In this document: positions 32,705 to 44,631 of the stretch, one piece after another | Layout: each line of letters opens with the position of its first letter | Position numbering within the stretch: position 1 is the first letter of the stretch | Origin: Hetaerina americana | Lineage: Eukaryota; Arthropoda; Insecta; Odonata; Calopterygidae | Length of the DNA stretch: 64,000 nt | Assembly: GCA_022747635.1 (NCBI GenBank) | Contig: JAKTNV010000192.1 | Coordinates: forward strand, 366,001-430,000 | Direction: 5' to 3' | Program-made: the position numbers and the translations under genes | Notes under the pieces: generated by a model | Seen by the model: the letters and a program-made list of their open reading frames with translations, nothing else | Databases searched by the model: none | Told to the model about the DNA's origin: nothing

Positions 32705-34110
32705 GATTTTTTACCACAGACGTCCACGCGTGCAGCTGCGTGTACTATTCACTACCATTCAAGTGAGTTCTTCACCGAAGCAGAGAAAGACGCCGCTGAG
32801 TTTGGGCTCGGCAATCCTGCGTTGCTGAGTCAAGGGCTCGCGCCGGTACAAATGACTCGCTCAATCATTAAATCCCCCGAGTGGCGTCTGGCAATGGTCC
32901 ACGGCGCATCCTTGAGGAGGAATGAATGATGGACGATGCAGCCGAGGGAGTCCTTTGCCCACCTCCCGCCGAGGATTTTTATTCGGGCTCTCGTGGAGCC
33001 ACTGAGGGGACCGACTCGTGCGTGACTCGAGTAACTGACCAGCGGATCAAATCGAAAAAACGAATCTATGATTCCCAAGCCATTAAAACCCAAACTATTT
33101 TTGCAATTTTTACCTGATGTGGTACTTACCTCTTTATCTGGTAGACAGCGTATCAGGGTTGCGTAACCGAGGGTTGATCCTTCGGCAGTAATATGACATC
33201 AAATGATGACTCTGTGGCGTCTAAGACGCGGAAATTAGAATACATTCCAAATATTGAATTCAGCCGCTATATTTATTTTTTTAAATACATAAATACATCA
33301 AGCACATTCGCCATGATATCTAAAGGATATAGAAGTCTATCTTTGAATTCTGTCAATGTATTTTTTGAGTTCGTATTCAAACATTTCCAGACAATCATTG
33401 ATTGAAATTTTTTCAAAAGCCAATTGCGGTTAAATTTTCGAGGATGTCATTTGCGGATATTACTACCATATTACCTCTCGGTGAAACATATCATTCGTGA
33501 ATATCGTGACCATCTGCACGAACGTCATCATGGAAGGCGCTTAGAAAAAAAAATCGATGTAACTTTGAACGATATCCATCCGAGCGTTAGCGCATTGTAT
33601 TACGTATACGCTTCATTTATCACGACTCCGTGTCTTCTTTATCAATCACCCTTCCGACCAAATACGAAAAGTGCTCAAGTTCCAACGCGAAAGGACTAAT
33701 CCCCTAACTTCCTTTTCCGCAGGGCAATGAACAGGTCCGCTATATTATCCCCCCTTCGCAGCATTCGCGAAGAAAAACACGTGCGACCCAAATGTTTCTT
33801 TGAGAAAACTGAAATTGATTTTTTTGATCCCAAGAGTGAGAACAGTAGGCCCAGCAAAAATTCTAATGAGAATTTCCAATTTTGAACTTACTACCCAGCA
33901 CACGCGACGCCTTCCCTTCCTCTCTCTCGCTAACCTAAAGTACGAGCTCGTAATTCGACGAGTCAACAACCAGAAGAGGAGTTTTTTAATTATGTCTTAG
34001 TGATAGTGTGTGAATAGGGTAGGTTTTCCATACACCCAGCCAGTATACACTGCTGTACCACTAAATTCTGCCTATCGAGACATAAAATATTCTTTAACTT
34101 TATGCTACAT
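32705..34110. other. No recognisable gene
   Basis: GC-rich at 32750-33050 with an overlapping 111-codon plus frame and 87-codon minus frame; no known domain. The rest is AT-rich. Confidence 0.35.
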
Positions 34111-34119
34111 ATTATATAA

Positions 34120-34400
34120 CTCATTCTTTTGATCTTCATACTTTTCCCCTCCCTTAATTCCATCCCAAATGCCTATTCCTTTCTCCGTCCACCTCGCTTC
34201 CCCAATATTCTCCCCTCCATCAGTCTTCGGCATTCCATGCACTCTCGGTATCTCCTGCATTCACTTGTCCTGCCTTTGAATTTCTCTCAATGGTCATTTC
34301 TCTTTACCTGCCTAGGATTTCTTCTTTTCTTTTCTATCCATTTCATTTCGTCTGATTTTTCACAACCACATCTCAAAGGATATTATCTATCCCCTCAGCT
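34120..34400 (-). mobile_element. Degraded LINE 3' coding remnant
   Basis: On the minus strand, SFEMWL-like, MKWIEKKRRNPRQ-like and RLMEGRILGKRGG-like pieces follow the order of LEAFEMW, KWTEKKTNEE and TVIEGRMLGKRGK in the copy at 47386-48400. Confidence 0.6.
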
Positions 34401-34439
34401 TTGATCGATTTATTTTACTTTGATTCCTTTTCGATCTTA

Positions 34440-35140
34440 CAATAAAATATTCCACGATCCTAGGCCATTCTCATCGACATCGTATGTCTAGACTCATTGC
34501 CCTAATAACGTTCCCCGAGGTACATTTTTCCATTCTTTCAGAATCTCTTCTGCTTGGATTGATATTTTCCTCGTGCCTCGTTTTGGTAGAACTTCGATGA
34601 ATGGATTCTTAAGACTGCTGGAGGCCTTACAAACGACTTCTTAAGATTGGCACTGCATTGGATGGATACTTCTCAGCAGTCGTATTAGATGAAGGGACGC
34701 GCACCCTAGAACGAAACCACCTCTAGGTCGTCGGAAATGCTTTCACTGTCGCCCACGTTCATGGCTGGAGTCGTTAAGGAACAGATTCACTCCGCTTCGA
34801 CCTAAACAACGATCAGTACGATTAAGAGCACATCGCACGAGGTCAAACTTGGCACCGACATTGTCCTCGTCTCAACTCGCTGTCGGCGCAATCATTCGAC
34901 CCCAAGCGGTCACTCGAATTCTGCCCGAAGGAGAAAAGCTGAGGCCGCCGTGGTAAAAGTCTCTTCGTACGTGGGGGTCTCGATTATAATTAATTATTAC
35001 AAAAAAGGAACCGAGATATGTGGATAAAATTCATTCTGCATATAAACTGATCCTTTTGTGCATTGTGTTGTAAATTACAGCCTGTATTAATGCTGATTTT
35101 TTATGCTCCAGGAAGCCGCAGATTGAAGTAACTCCTAGTA
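34440..35140. other. No recognisable gene
   Basis: No domain or repeat homology recognised; 34700-34960 is moderately GC-rich. Confidence 0.35.
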
Positions 35141-35145
35141 TAGAA

Positions 35146-35790
35146 AAGATGGTGGTCCACAGTGTGATGACGTTTCTTCATTTGAAAGGTAACACTGCTC
35201 GAAAAATCCAAAATGAAATGATGACTGTTAATGGAAATGATAGCCCGCCATATGACACAGTCGTGAGGAGGAAAACGAATTTTCAAACTGGTCACATAAC
35301 CTTCAAAGACGATCCAAGAATTGGATGACCATCACTCACGGACGATGCTGCCACAGCGAAGAAAGTGGACAACTTTATTCTCTTAGACCGAAGAGTAACC
35401 ATCCAAATGATCATGAATGAGACTGATCTTAGTTACGCCAGACAGTGTGTGGAAAATTATTCACGAAGAACTGTACATGTCAAAGGTGTCTGCACGCTGG
35501 GTTTCACGACTACTGACTCCTATTCAAAAGCAAACACGGCGCGAGCTGCAATCAAAGCTGCCTCAAGCAACTTTTTCTTGTTCCTAAAACTCTAAAAACC
35601 ATTGCGAGGTCGGAGATTTCATTGCACAAATGACTTCATTCAAGAGGTGGGACAATGTTTTTGATGCAATCTGTTGAGTTCTACAATGAAGGCTTTCGGA
35701 AAGTCAAGATACGATGGAAGAAATATAAACGTGTTATTCTGGAAGGTGAATGACTATGCAGAGAAGTTTTAAGGAAAGCAAATAAAAATT
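35146..35790 (+). pseudogene. Tc1/mariner-like transposase remnant, catalytic part lost
   Basis: MVVHSVMTFLHLKGNTARKI then QNEMMTVNGNDSPPYDTVVR, a stop in the GRPS linker position and RRVTIQMIMNETDLSYG-like sequence form an N-terminal helix-turn-helix pair. KVSARWVSRLLTPIQKQTRR is the linker motif that precedes the catalytic domain in this superfamily. The GDETW, DNAPAH and SPDLAP blocks are not present. A short C-terminal remnant with YKRVILEGE follows near 35730. I could not find terminal inverted repeats. Confidence 0.7.
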
Positions 35791-35799
35791 AAACTTCTG

Positions 35800-36228
35800 T
35801 CTCGATTAATTTGTTGTAATAATTAAAAGTACAGAAACGATACCTCCTCGTAGAGTTTCCAAACCGTTCTCTAGGGCACCTACGGCAAGATCAGAAGATA
35901 ATAACCGATTCACAATGCAGAAACATGCGTCTGTTTTGGGATTCATTAGGTGCTCCATTAGGTGATCATGTTCAACGGTGGGATTTTGTGATAAAGAATC
36001 GGTCATTTCAAATGATGCCATACATTCATAACGTGATATGAGCATTCGGTATCTTTAAATGATATTATTATTATTAACTAAAAATGTATTTATTGAAATA
36101 ATTACTAATGTAAATACGTATTACGAACTACATACTGCTAAGGAGTCGCAAGCTCCCTACTTGGCTATACAAGGTAACACCTTGCATGTTCACGAAGAAA
36201 ATACAAATCTCATTTTACATAAGTAACG
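35800..36228. other. No recognisable gene
   Basis: AT-rich; a 79-codon minus frame without known domain. Confidence 0.35.
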
Positions 36229-36408
36229 GAGTCCATATTGAAAGATTTTGTGCTTTTTCTTAGACTTCATTTTAAGGCTTAACGCACTTAACCGACTTGC
36301 GGCATCATCAGGTACCATTACTTGAAATAACTGATAGCAAGTCGGTAAAAAGCGTAGTATCTTAAAATGAAGTATGTGGAAAAGTACAAAATCTTTTAAA
36401 GTGGATAC
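36229..36408. mobile_element. Foldback element with eroded hammerhead core
   Basis: Arms of about 70 bp (36229-36300 and 36334-36408) are imperfect reverse complements, sharing CTTCATTTTAAG, AAAGATTTTGT and ACCGACTTGC. The loop and left arm on the minus strand carry GGTAC, CTGATGA and one extra T (36316-36304), then helix II arms GCCG/CGGT. Where GAAA should follow there is TAAG, so this core is dead. Architecture matches the other hammerhead foldbacks; I found no clear target duplication. Confidence 0.6.
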
Positions 36409-36419
36409 CAAATACTTCC

Positions 36420-37910
36420 CCGAAGTGAAGCTTGAAACTGTAGATTACATTTTGGACAGAATTTTGGCAACCACAATAAATGTAATTTTATGAGAAGAGG
36501 ATGTGAAATTTAGATGGATCAAAATGATATAACTGATTATATGTTACTCTCCAAATTACGCAAAATATTATACTTTATATAAATTATAATTTACTGGATT
36601 GGCTTAAAAATAGTTTTGGCTGAAATTTTGGAGAATTGACTTAGACACTCCTCCTTAGATACCACTAAACCAGGCACATATCTTCTGTCAACTGCAAATG
36701 TTTACATTTTCTGCCAATTTCTCTCATTTTCCGCGTTTTCTGCGCAACCAGTACTTCATGTTTGCGAAAGTTTATAAGGAAATGTTGTCAGAAGGGAGAT
36801 CTGAATTCCCCTCCCCCCTCTTCCCCCAACGAAGCCGTTCATCAATCATTTCCCGCGTGAAATTCTTTAACGTTAACTTTTTGAAGGGCTTTAAAAACAA
36901 GTTCACATATAAATAAGTAAGCAAGGCCCCTTCGGCCTTCGGGCCGTGCATGTGTCGCGCATTCGTTTTTGATGGCGCGCCTTTAAGTGAAGGGGAGTTG
37001 TGCGGCTTGGCCTTTTGTCATAGGTCTTTTTTTACTATTTCACTTCGACAATAATTACAACATTAGAATTTTGTTATGCATTTGTTTATCGCACAGAAAA
37101 AATAAATTATCTCATTACTAAAATATAGTCCCGTAATTTCCTTCCACTCTTCCGCTCCTGTGCTTCTTGGAGAAATTTTTTCAAGCGCCTCACGCCCCTA
37201 CACTCTTATTATACATACGTATTTACTAATGCCATTGCATATTGGCATTCTGTATCATCTTGGCTGCCAATATCAGTTTCTTAATTATGATCCCGCGAGT
37301 TTGAAATCTACAAGGAAAACACCAGGACCGTTTTTCATTCACTTTACGTCATTACTGTCCTTGTTTCCATTCCTGCTTGATGATTACAAAGAGACATTCG
37401 ATAGATTTCTTCTATTGAAGTGTGTCTAACAGAAGAGTGTCTTTTTCTTCGCCTCTCCTGACCACAGTGCCAATTTAAGTATCTGCGAAATTTTCAACCG
37501 TTCATTCAAATCTTATCGCGTTTTCAAAGTGACATAAAAAGGAAGAATAAAATTAGGGAAACGAAATCTTAAAAATATTGAACTAATTTTTGAAACACTA
37601 ATATCCAAAACGTCAAACAGTTACTAGTTTTATGATGGGTATTTATGGAAATATGACCCGCGCAGCTAAAACAGCCTTTACATAACACACTAAAACATAC
37701 CTTTTTCATGATCGCCTCACATCAAGCACTGATTAATTCTCTGAATTTCTCTGATTCGGGCTCCTCAAAACATCAAAGCCCGAAGCGAAGGGAAACATGG
37801 CTACGAGAGTCCACACATTTTGAATTTTGAGCACCGGAGAAAACATCACAAAATGTATGCATCTCAGGGTCTCATTTGAGTTCTAACAATTCGAATAAGT
37901 ATAAAAGGGT
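36420..37910. other. No recognisable gene
   Basis: AT-rich DNA with a small GC hairpin near 36925-36950 (GGCC-TTCGGCCTTCGGGCC). No coding or repeat homology seen. Confidence 0.35.
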
Positions 37911-38008
37911 AAACACAGGAATTGTAAATATTCAATTGTTCCCGGCTCAACTTTGTGGAAATTCATTTTAATTAAATGAAGAATACAACGTATCCTTCCA
38001 CTGTCTTT

Positions 38009-38057
38009 TAATCACGTACAGCCAGTTTCAACGCTCAAGCGTCATCATCAAGGGTAC
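38009..38057 (-). ncRNA. Inverted partner hammerhead core, degraded
   Basis: The minus strand reads GTACC, CTTGATGA (an extra T within the core), T, helix II GACGC/GCGTT around TTGA, GAAAC, then TGGCTGTAC. The inserted base should inactivate it. Confidence 0.55.
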
Positions 38058-38093
38058 CTGATGATGACGTTTGAGCGTTGAAACTAATTGTAC
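38053..38093 (+). ncRNA. Hammerhead ribozyme motif
   Basis: Helix I GGTAC (38053-38057), CTGATGA (38058-38064), one extra T, helix II GACGT and GCGTT around TTGA, GAAA at 38080-38083, CTAATT, then GTAC (38090-38093). Cleavage would follow T38089. Core bases are intact; helix II uses two G-T pairs and the helix III palindrome ACTAGT has decayed to ACTAAT. Confidence 0.68.
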
Positions 38094-38154
38094 GTAAATA
38101 AAGGACAGTGGAAAGATACGTCGTATTCTTCATTTAATTAACAGGAACTGTGCG

Positions 38155-39570
38155 CGAAAGATGCGGAATAATATGTAGCAAAATATAATTGCAATTGCGA
38201 TGCACCGTGCCTCAGAAACCATTCCGTGCCGTATTTTTATTCTAAATCATATCCCACCGTACTGCACCGAGCCGCTTCCCTAGGCAAGCACCTACAAAAC
38301 CCAAGTGCACATCTACATACATACTAGCACGTGAACACAGTTCCATTGCGGTTCAACAACGAACGGCTTTCGCGTTACGCCGCAACATCGCGCGATATCT
38401 CACTCGCAATCAAATACCACACGTTACGCGCGGTATCCTTCTGTGGAAGGGGCGACGCTGCGAGTCTTGAAAGATGATACTTCCGAACCTAGTTTTTGCT
38501 CTCGCACTACGAGAACAGTTTTCGACTCACATTTTTGGCGTCCGAGAAACAAACATTCCTCTCTCTCTCTGTTGCCGTTGAAGGCGTAGAGATGGCGGCA
38601 TCTAGGAAGCCGCCTCGCGACACATGGAACCGAGTCGCCCTTGTCATGTTTATCACAGATAAGTCGAAGGAAGCAAAAAAAAAGTGTCTTTCGTGAGAGC
38701 GAGAACTGGGGAGAAACAAACAAGAGAACTTTATAGCGGGGCACTGCTCGGCCGAGTGATATACTATACACACCCCAAGCCTGTGGAATCCATTTTTCTC
38801 ACATTCGTTATTGCGCAATCCCATGCTCAGAATCGTCCCTTTGGTTCCCGCCCATAAATAACAAATACTTGGGGCTTCGAAATGTGTAAAAATATGCTTC
38901 AGTGCATGCGAGCATCTCAGGAGCAGATGTTCCAGAAAAAGACTTCCGAACGGAAATGGAGGAAACTGCGTCGTTCCAATGGGTTCAATCGCGGGGAACA
39001 CGTGAATAGATGAGGGTTGGTGTTGGATTGGCACACTGAGGGCTTTTTTTTCTTACTGTTTCCATGACTTGCAGTTTCCGAACTATTTTTTTCACTATCG
39101 GGTTCATGGCCTATATAATGAACGCTTTTGCAGACCCACTTCCCACTGACTCGTTCCGCTTGTCCCGTATTTTATCGGACCATAAATTGAACAATTTCCC
39201 AACTAATTCGTCATAGTGTAATATTTATTTTAAAAATTATTATTATTATATAAACCTCGTTACAATTAGGCATTTGTCCTGGTGGTAACGAGTCACGTCT
39301 GGCCAATGGTCACTCTTACAATGGACATACATACACAAGAACAGCAGATAAGAGACAAAATGCTCTTATATGCAATGACAATTTTAGATTACCAACTACA
39401 CCTTTACCATCACACATTAGCTAGGCTCACACCATGCCTACAACGCTCCGTCCATCACCGCACCCCGCCCATAATCACGCACTCTTCAATTCCATGTACC
39501 GTTCAAAATCACGCACCGTTATCACACAGCATTCACTTTTCCAATACAACTTCTCACGCCGTCCACATCA
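38155..39570. other. No recognisable gene; GC-rich patch 38200-38700
   Basis: Minus frames of 115 and 175 codons (38424-39034) overlap each other and lack known domains. The base composition makes long chance frames likely. Confidence 0.35.
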
Positions 39571-39579
39571 CATACAACC

Positions 39580-39962
39580 AATATTTTAATAAGTACAATA
39601 TAAGTATAATAATCACTGACCAACAAAGTTTATCACCCAGTGGCTGCTTTACACTTATTCTTAAAACTCCTAAAATTGGATGGATTGGGCTAAAAAAACC
39701 TCCAGGCAGGCTAGTTCCATTCAACAATAGTTCTATTTAAAAAAGAGTATTTTTTTATTTCTATTCTGCTTCTTATTTTTATTTTAAAACCGTTGGTTAA
39801 GTTTGGTTTTTCTATCTTGTTCCATAAATCTTTCCACGCTTCCTCATTTATAACAATTCTATGCATCGCGCCCAACCTATTCCTTTTACTTCTATTTTTC
39901 AAACTCTCCCCTTTCAGTAAATCCAACATTTCCGTGACATTCTCTGTTCTTTTGTACTTTCC

Positions 39963-40032
<70 letters not shown>

Positions 40033-40080
40033 TGCTCCCTTTCTTTGAACTTTTTCTATCTTTTTAATATGTACCACCTC
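39580..40080 (-). pseudogene. CR1/L2/jockey-like LINE C-terminal region with internal (TA)n expansion
   Basis: On the minus strand: KKIEKVQRKGARYI, then a (TA)n tract (40030-39965) read as alternating Tyr-Ile, then RKVQKNRECHGN in another frame. MLDLLKGESLKNRSKRNRLG, VINEEAWKDLWNKI and YSFLNRTIVEWN follow. This is the post-RT C-terminal block (VQRRGARF to SFxxRTxxxWN) of CR1/L2/jockey elements. The microsatellite sits where other copies have a short variable stretch after GARF. Confidence 0.72.
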
Positions 40081-40089
40081 ATATGGATC

Positions 40090-41766
40090 CTAGTACTATT
40101 CTACTAATGCTACTACTAGGACTATTACATCGGTCAAGGTAGATATTTGATGGACAAAGAGACCAGCCAGTGCCACAATTCTAAGGATAGTCTAAAATTG
40201 GACGACATTAACACTGTGTTAATAACCTATACGGCAATAAACCATTCTTCAACTGTAACAATACCCTCACGGCAATGAGCCATTCTTCAACTCAACACTC
40301 AAGTTCACATAATTGCTGTTGCCCGTCACATTATTATTATTACTAAGATGATTTGGGTATTTAGTTTTCAAACTATAAAATAATAATTTCCGATGACAAA
40401 ATAAAAGAAATAATTTCATTTCATAATGCTCTGCAAATGTGAAGACCTATTTTCAGCATGTCAGGAGCACATTTCACGGTGAAAATTAAAAAAAAAAAAT
40501 GTTTCATAAGCAACCTTCCATCAAGAATTTGTTACATTTTAAAAACCAATAAAATATATATATATATATATTTTTTAAGATTTTGGATTTGGTAAACGAT
40601 CAAGTTCAAATTTTATTTTTTAATGCTTTCCATCGCGGAAACTAAGATCTCGAGGAAAAAGTTTGGATTCGTTCAAGACGAGAGAAATGTTATTTTGCGA
40701 TGCAGCAAAAGAAAGAGTGATGTCGTAAACGTTCGTTAGGTTAGAACTCCACATAGACTTGGGCGTAAACTCGCGGGAGGAGATGGAAAAGTTACCGAAG
40801 ACCCGTTGAAAAGGTTAAATATATAAACTCTCCACTAGTTTCACGTGATATTTCGATTTTCAACTTCCATACTTATCCAGTGTGCACTGAAATGCCAACC
40901 CCCGTTACCACTGAGACTTGAAACATTTTTTCGTAAGTCTTCTAAGAAAACAGGAGACGTGCCTTTTTCCTTCCGCGTTTGAGTACTGGGAGATGAGATC
41001 GTGATGGAGTCTGATGTCGGAAGTAGAAAGCCCATATTCGATTTCCGGCGCCGGAGAGCTATGCGTGGCCATCGCGTGGTGGCGAGTGGCAGGAATCCCT
41101 GGACGAGTAAACAGACTGGAAACCATTACTGCACTTAAAAATATCTGGCTAACATTAACTATAGATATATAGTACCCATCAATACCGTTTTTATTTTACT
41201 TATATTCTTAAATATGAAACTCTGATAAGGATTACTCCATGATGATCGTCATTGGTGCGTTTTTAATTCACTACTCTTTGAAGTCCCTTCAGCTTCATGC
41301 AGGAATCAGAATGAGTCAGTGGAAAGCGGGCCTATTAGCGTGCTCGCAGCACGCCATGCGCGCATAGAGCTTTTTTGTTTAATGCGCAGTACCAATGTAA
41401 ACTTCCCTAGCAGAATTTATGGTGCATAATGGCTTGCATTAAAGATTTTACATCGGCATCAACGAAATCCTACTTGACAACTCCTGCAAATGGGCTTTCA
41501 GTGACATTTATGGTCGTAAAGGATTTATGAATCACTTTACAAATAACAGATGTTCATAAATCCTTGGCATACAACTTTTGAACGTAATTCCTCCACAATT
41601 TAAAGTGCACTTGCTAAATCACATGAAATAGATAGCTCGTATGTGACTAGTCAAAGAAATCGTCTGATGCATCTCAAGTTTCATTTTGATATCAATAATA
41701 GGGTTTTAAAAAAAAAGTGCTCTTAATCCTTGTATGCATATTTCCTGTACATATTTTGTATGAACA
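40090..41766. other. No recognisable gene
   Basis: AT-rich DNA with a short (TA)n at 40554-40572. No domain or repeat homology seen. Confidence 0.35.
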
Positions 41767-42293
41767 TACAAGGCGTGTTCAAAAAGTAACGGAAATTTTG
41801 TAATATCGCACAGTGCATAGTGCACCCATAGTGTCCTTGGCACAAGGTCAAACGATCAATATACCTGTAGAGTTCTACTCACAAATTCAAATCCGTTTGC
41901 GTGAATTAATACGAAAATAACGCATTTATTTGTGGCGAAACAATTCATGGCTTTGGCACCAACACGATATGATTCACCTGCTCACACTGATCGTTCGTGA
42001 ATTTTTGACGAAAAACAGCGCTCAAATGTTGTCCAAGCCGGCATATTCGCCATACATGGTGGTGTACCCTGTGTGGTTTTTTTTCGGTTCCCAAAAATAA
42101 AGAGAACCTTAAAGGGCCGTCGTTTTGCGAGAATAGATGTGATTAAAAACACATAGCTTAGAGAGCTAAAAGCTATACCAAAGATAGAGTTCCAGAAGTC
42201 CGAGGATTGGAAAAAGCTCTGGAATAAGTATATGGATATCTAATGGGGGACTACTTGGAAGAGTCCCCCACATTTGATTGTTACATAAATATG

Positions 42294-42748
42294 CATTGAT
42301 ATAACCATAAACATAGTAATCAACCCGAAGGTCGGTTTGGTAGGTGATAGTAGAGCTCCTCAATATCATAAAATTCATATCAAGGTACAGAAATTGAAGT
42401 CGTCCTCCGAAAGAGTCATGGGGTCATATTTGCATGTTCTTGAAAATTTAGAATTATTAAAAAAAGTCTTAACCACAGTAATCAACCCGAATGTCGGTTG
42501 AGTTCATTAGAGTTCACCCAGTACTAAGCCCGACGGCGTGTGAAATTCACACATCAGGGTAAGGGGGGCCAGGTCCTTTCCCTGCGCAGGTTATGGTTTC
42601 TCAGGGAGATCTGGTACCCGAAAAATCACTTTAGCTTCGGTGGAGCTGAGGGTGCCCAGAGAGGTTTGCCCGGGAATCGAACCCGGGCCCTCCGGTCAGG
42701 CGTCCAATGCTCCACCCCTGAACTACCGCGAACCACAACATTGATATA
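42294..42748 (-). mobile_element. SINE insertion unit: full SINE plus extra SINE tail, with 10-bp target site duplication
   Basis: CATTGATATA at 42294-42303 and 42739-42748 bounds the unit. The complete SINE (42455-42738, minus) has A box TAGTTCAGGGG and perfect B box GGTTCGATTCC. A body follows with GTGATTTTTCGGGTACCAG, CCCCCCTTACCCTGATG and CACACGCCGTCGGGC, then the GGTTGATTACTGTGG end and a T-rich tail. A second tail copy (42304-42362) lies beyond about 90 bp of unrelated DNA. So the transcript probably ran through one tail to a second. Confidence 0.85.
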
Positions 42749-42821
42749 GACGAATAAATAAAATATTGAATTGAAATGAAATAATTTACTTTGTAATTCC
42801 ACACACTTTATTTTAAAAAAA

Positions 42822-42860
42822 CGCGACCCAGGTTTCGATGTTGAACGTCATCATCAGGCG
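42822..42860 (-). ncRNA. Hammerhead ribozyme motif
   Basis: Minus strand: helix I CGC (42860-42858), CTGATGA (42857-42851), one extra T (42850), helix II GACGT/AACATC-side arms with one mismatch (42849-42837) and GAAA (42836-42833). AC-CTGG-GT forms a small helix III, C42825 is the cleavage position, and GCG (42824-42822) closes helix I. Helix III could form within one molecule or between two. The surrounding repeat ends in CACACACTTTATTTT-like sequence. Confidence 0.72.
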
Positions 42861-43012
42861 ACGTCTACGTCATCAGACCTGTTGATGATATTTAGTTATT
42901 TCATTATGTTGTGCAAATTCCATTAGGTTACGCCTGAGACAACACATTTTTTTGAAAAAATAAAATTCTTTAAAAAAATTTAATTCCCGTTATTTTTTTA
43001 ACACGCCTCGTA

Positions 43013-44630
43013 TAGTCTACATACACGTTATCGGTGCATTAAAACTGTCAAGTGTGTAGAATACGTAATTATTAAAAGAGATAGAGTACCAATATTGATG
43101 GCCGAATGGTAAAATTCTTTCTACTGATTAAACGATTCCATGTTCTGACTTAAATAGAGGCTCATCGCATCGAGGGAGTTTGAATCTATTTGAAGAAGAC
43201 TGATATTGACGAAGGGTTTAGGGTATATTTAAGAATGATAGTTAGGGAACCAAAACATATAAAGAAACAGCAGTGGATGTTTAGGAGACTAGGACTTCAA
43301 AATATCAATTCAATTAAATGTTTTTCCAAGCCGTAATGGAAAACATGTCCTCCCGATCCTTCTGCCCACACAACGACTCTCAAAAATTCCTGATACCGCT
43401 CCTACTTCCCCAGTCGCCTTTACCAATATGAAATGGTGACCGAGAATTGTAATAAATTCAATGCCCTAAATCCCATAGCCACTCCTAAGAATTATCCAAA
43501 AAGGTTACATTCCCATTGATATGGACTACGACTATTCCCATCGTGTCCTCATTTTTTTTTAATCCCGTGAGATTTTGACTTTCTTGGAGAGCATGGTAGA
43601 TGGACCACCACTCTCTTTTTACACCCTCAAATCTCAGTATTATTCCTCGTGGGCCACTTTACATTTATTCAAGCTAACGTAGACGTCTAATGCAAGAAAC
43701 GTGGTATCCAAAACGGGGAAGGAAGGATATCGAACGACCAGTTAAATGGACTTTCACAAATGAAGGAACAAATCACTTTTTAAACTGAAAATAGCAGGAC
43801 GTGGAAGAAAATCACGAAAAATGAGACTTTGAAGGCTTACTTTATAATATAACTGATAAAATTAATTCCTCCCGAGGCATATACGAGCAGTTTGTTTTTC
43901 CTAAGTACATAATACTCGCACATACATATAACGTGTTATTTCTTTGGGAAACACTCGCAGAGAAATTAATCGCTTCAAAAGTGTTGCTATAGAAATTATT
44001 GACTCAAATTACTCAGCCAATAAAATAACCCGAGAGGCGTCCGTGAGATGACGGGCCAATTAACAATCGTACGTGGCGCAAGCGCACACCATCATTCGAG
44101 TGCTCAACGCGCCAATTTCAACGTCCGCGCGCGTGAATCAGACTCCTTGCCACCCGTATCCAGAGCAATTAAACCAAGCCTCTCCCTCCCGCTCATAAAA
44201 TATGACATTTCGAGCTCCAAGCAACTATATTACTGAATCTGATATTCCAGGAAATATATTTTGGAAACACCTTAAGAGATTCAGTTTCAGGTTGTCTAGC
44301 GCTAAGGGCGGCACGGCACTGCCGCCTTTATCGCAGAGTTCCCATAGTTGGACCTACTCCCGGTTTTCTGGAATGTGGTTAGGCCTTTTCCCTGGTGGAA
44401 ATGCCATGACCGTATTTATTCGTGTATTCCATTAAAATATATCCCCAAAACCCCGCTGTAGCCGTTGATTGCGCGTCATACCTGACTCGTGTAGTCAACT
44501 CGCCTTTTCCCAAAAATGGCGTGCTAGTAGATAAACATACTTACCTATTTGCGTATTTTTTCTCTCGCGTTACTTACGCCTTCCGTTTCATCGTAAATAA
44601 TGAAAAATGAGAACATCAATTTCATATATA
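43013..44630. other. No recognisable gene
   Basis: AT-rich DNA with a mildly GC-rich part at 44040-44200. No known domain or repeat. Confidence 0.35.
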
Positions 44631-44631
44631 A

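Larger units (their letters stand above)
37915..38151. mobile_element. Hammerhead-bearing foldback element with 11-bp target site duplication
   Basis: ACAGGAATTGT (37915-37925) and ACAGGAACTGT (38141-38151) bound a 215-bp element. It begins with a TCAACTTTGTGG block. The long arms carry CATTTAATTAA or its complement, GAAGAATACGACG-like sequence, CTTTAT and the GTTTCAACGCT core, so most of the element folds on itself. A hammerhead is on the plus strand (38053-38093) and a matching degraded core on the minus strand (38009-38057). No coding capacity. Confidence 0.85.
41769..43010 (+). mobile_element. Old mariner, internally deleted and filled by later insertions
   Basis: Inverted ends CAAGGCGTGTTCAAAAAGTA at 41769 and its near-complement ending at 43010 lie next to TA on both sides (41767-41768, 43011-43012). 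Inside, HGLAPTRYDSPAHTDRS and a KRTLKGRRFARIDVIKNT-like stretch with ELKAIPKIEFQK are leftovers of the N-terminal and late C-terminal parts of a mauritiana-type transposase. The catalytic core is deleted. A SINE unit (TSD at 42294-42303/42739-42748) and a hammerhead-bearing fragment (42790-42900) lie between. Confidence 0.8.

Noticed and set aside
38424..39034. 175-codon minus-strand frame as a protein gene
   Set aside because: It overlaps a second 115-codon frame, lacks known motifs, and I see no splice-site or promoter support.
42790..42960. Target duplication around the hammerhead fragment in the old mariner
   Set aside because: Candidate matches (AATGAAATAA and TTATTTCATT) are inverted rather than direct, so they are not a target duplication.
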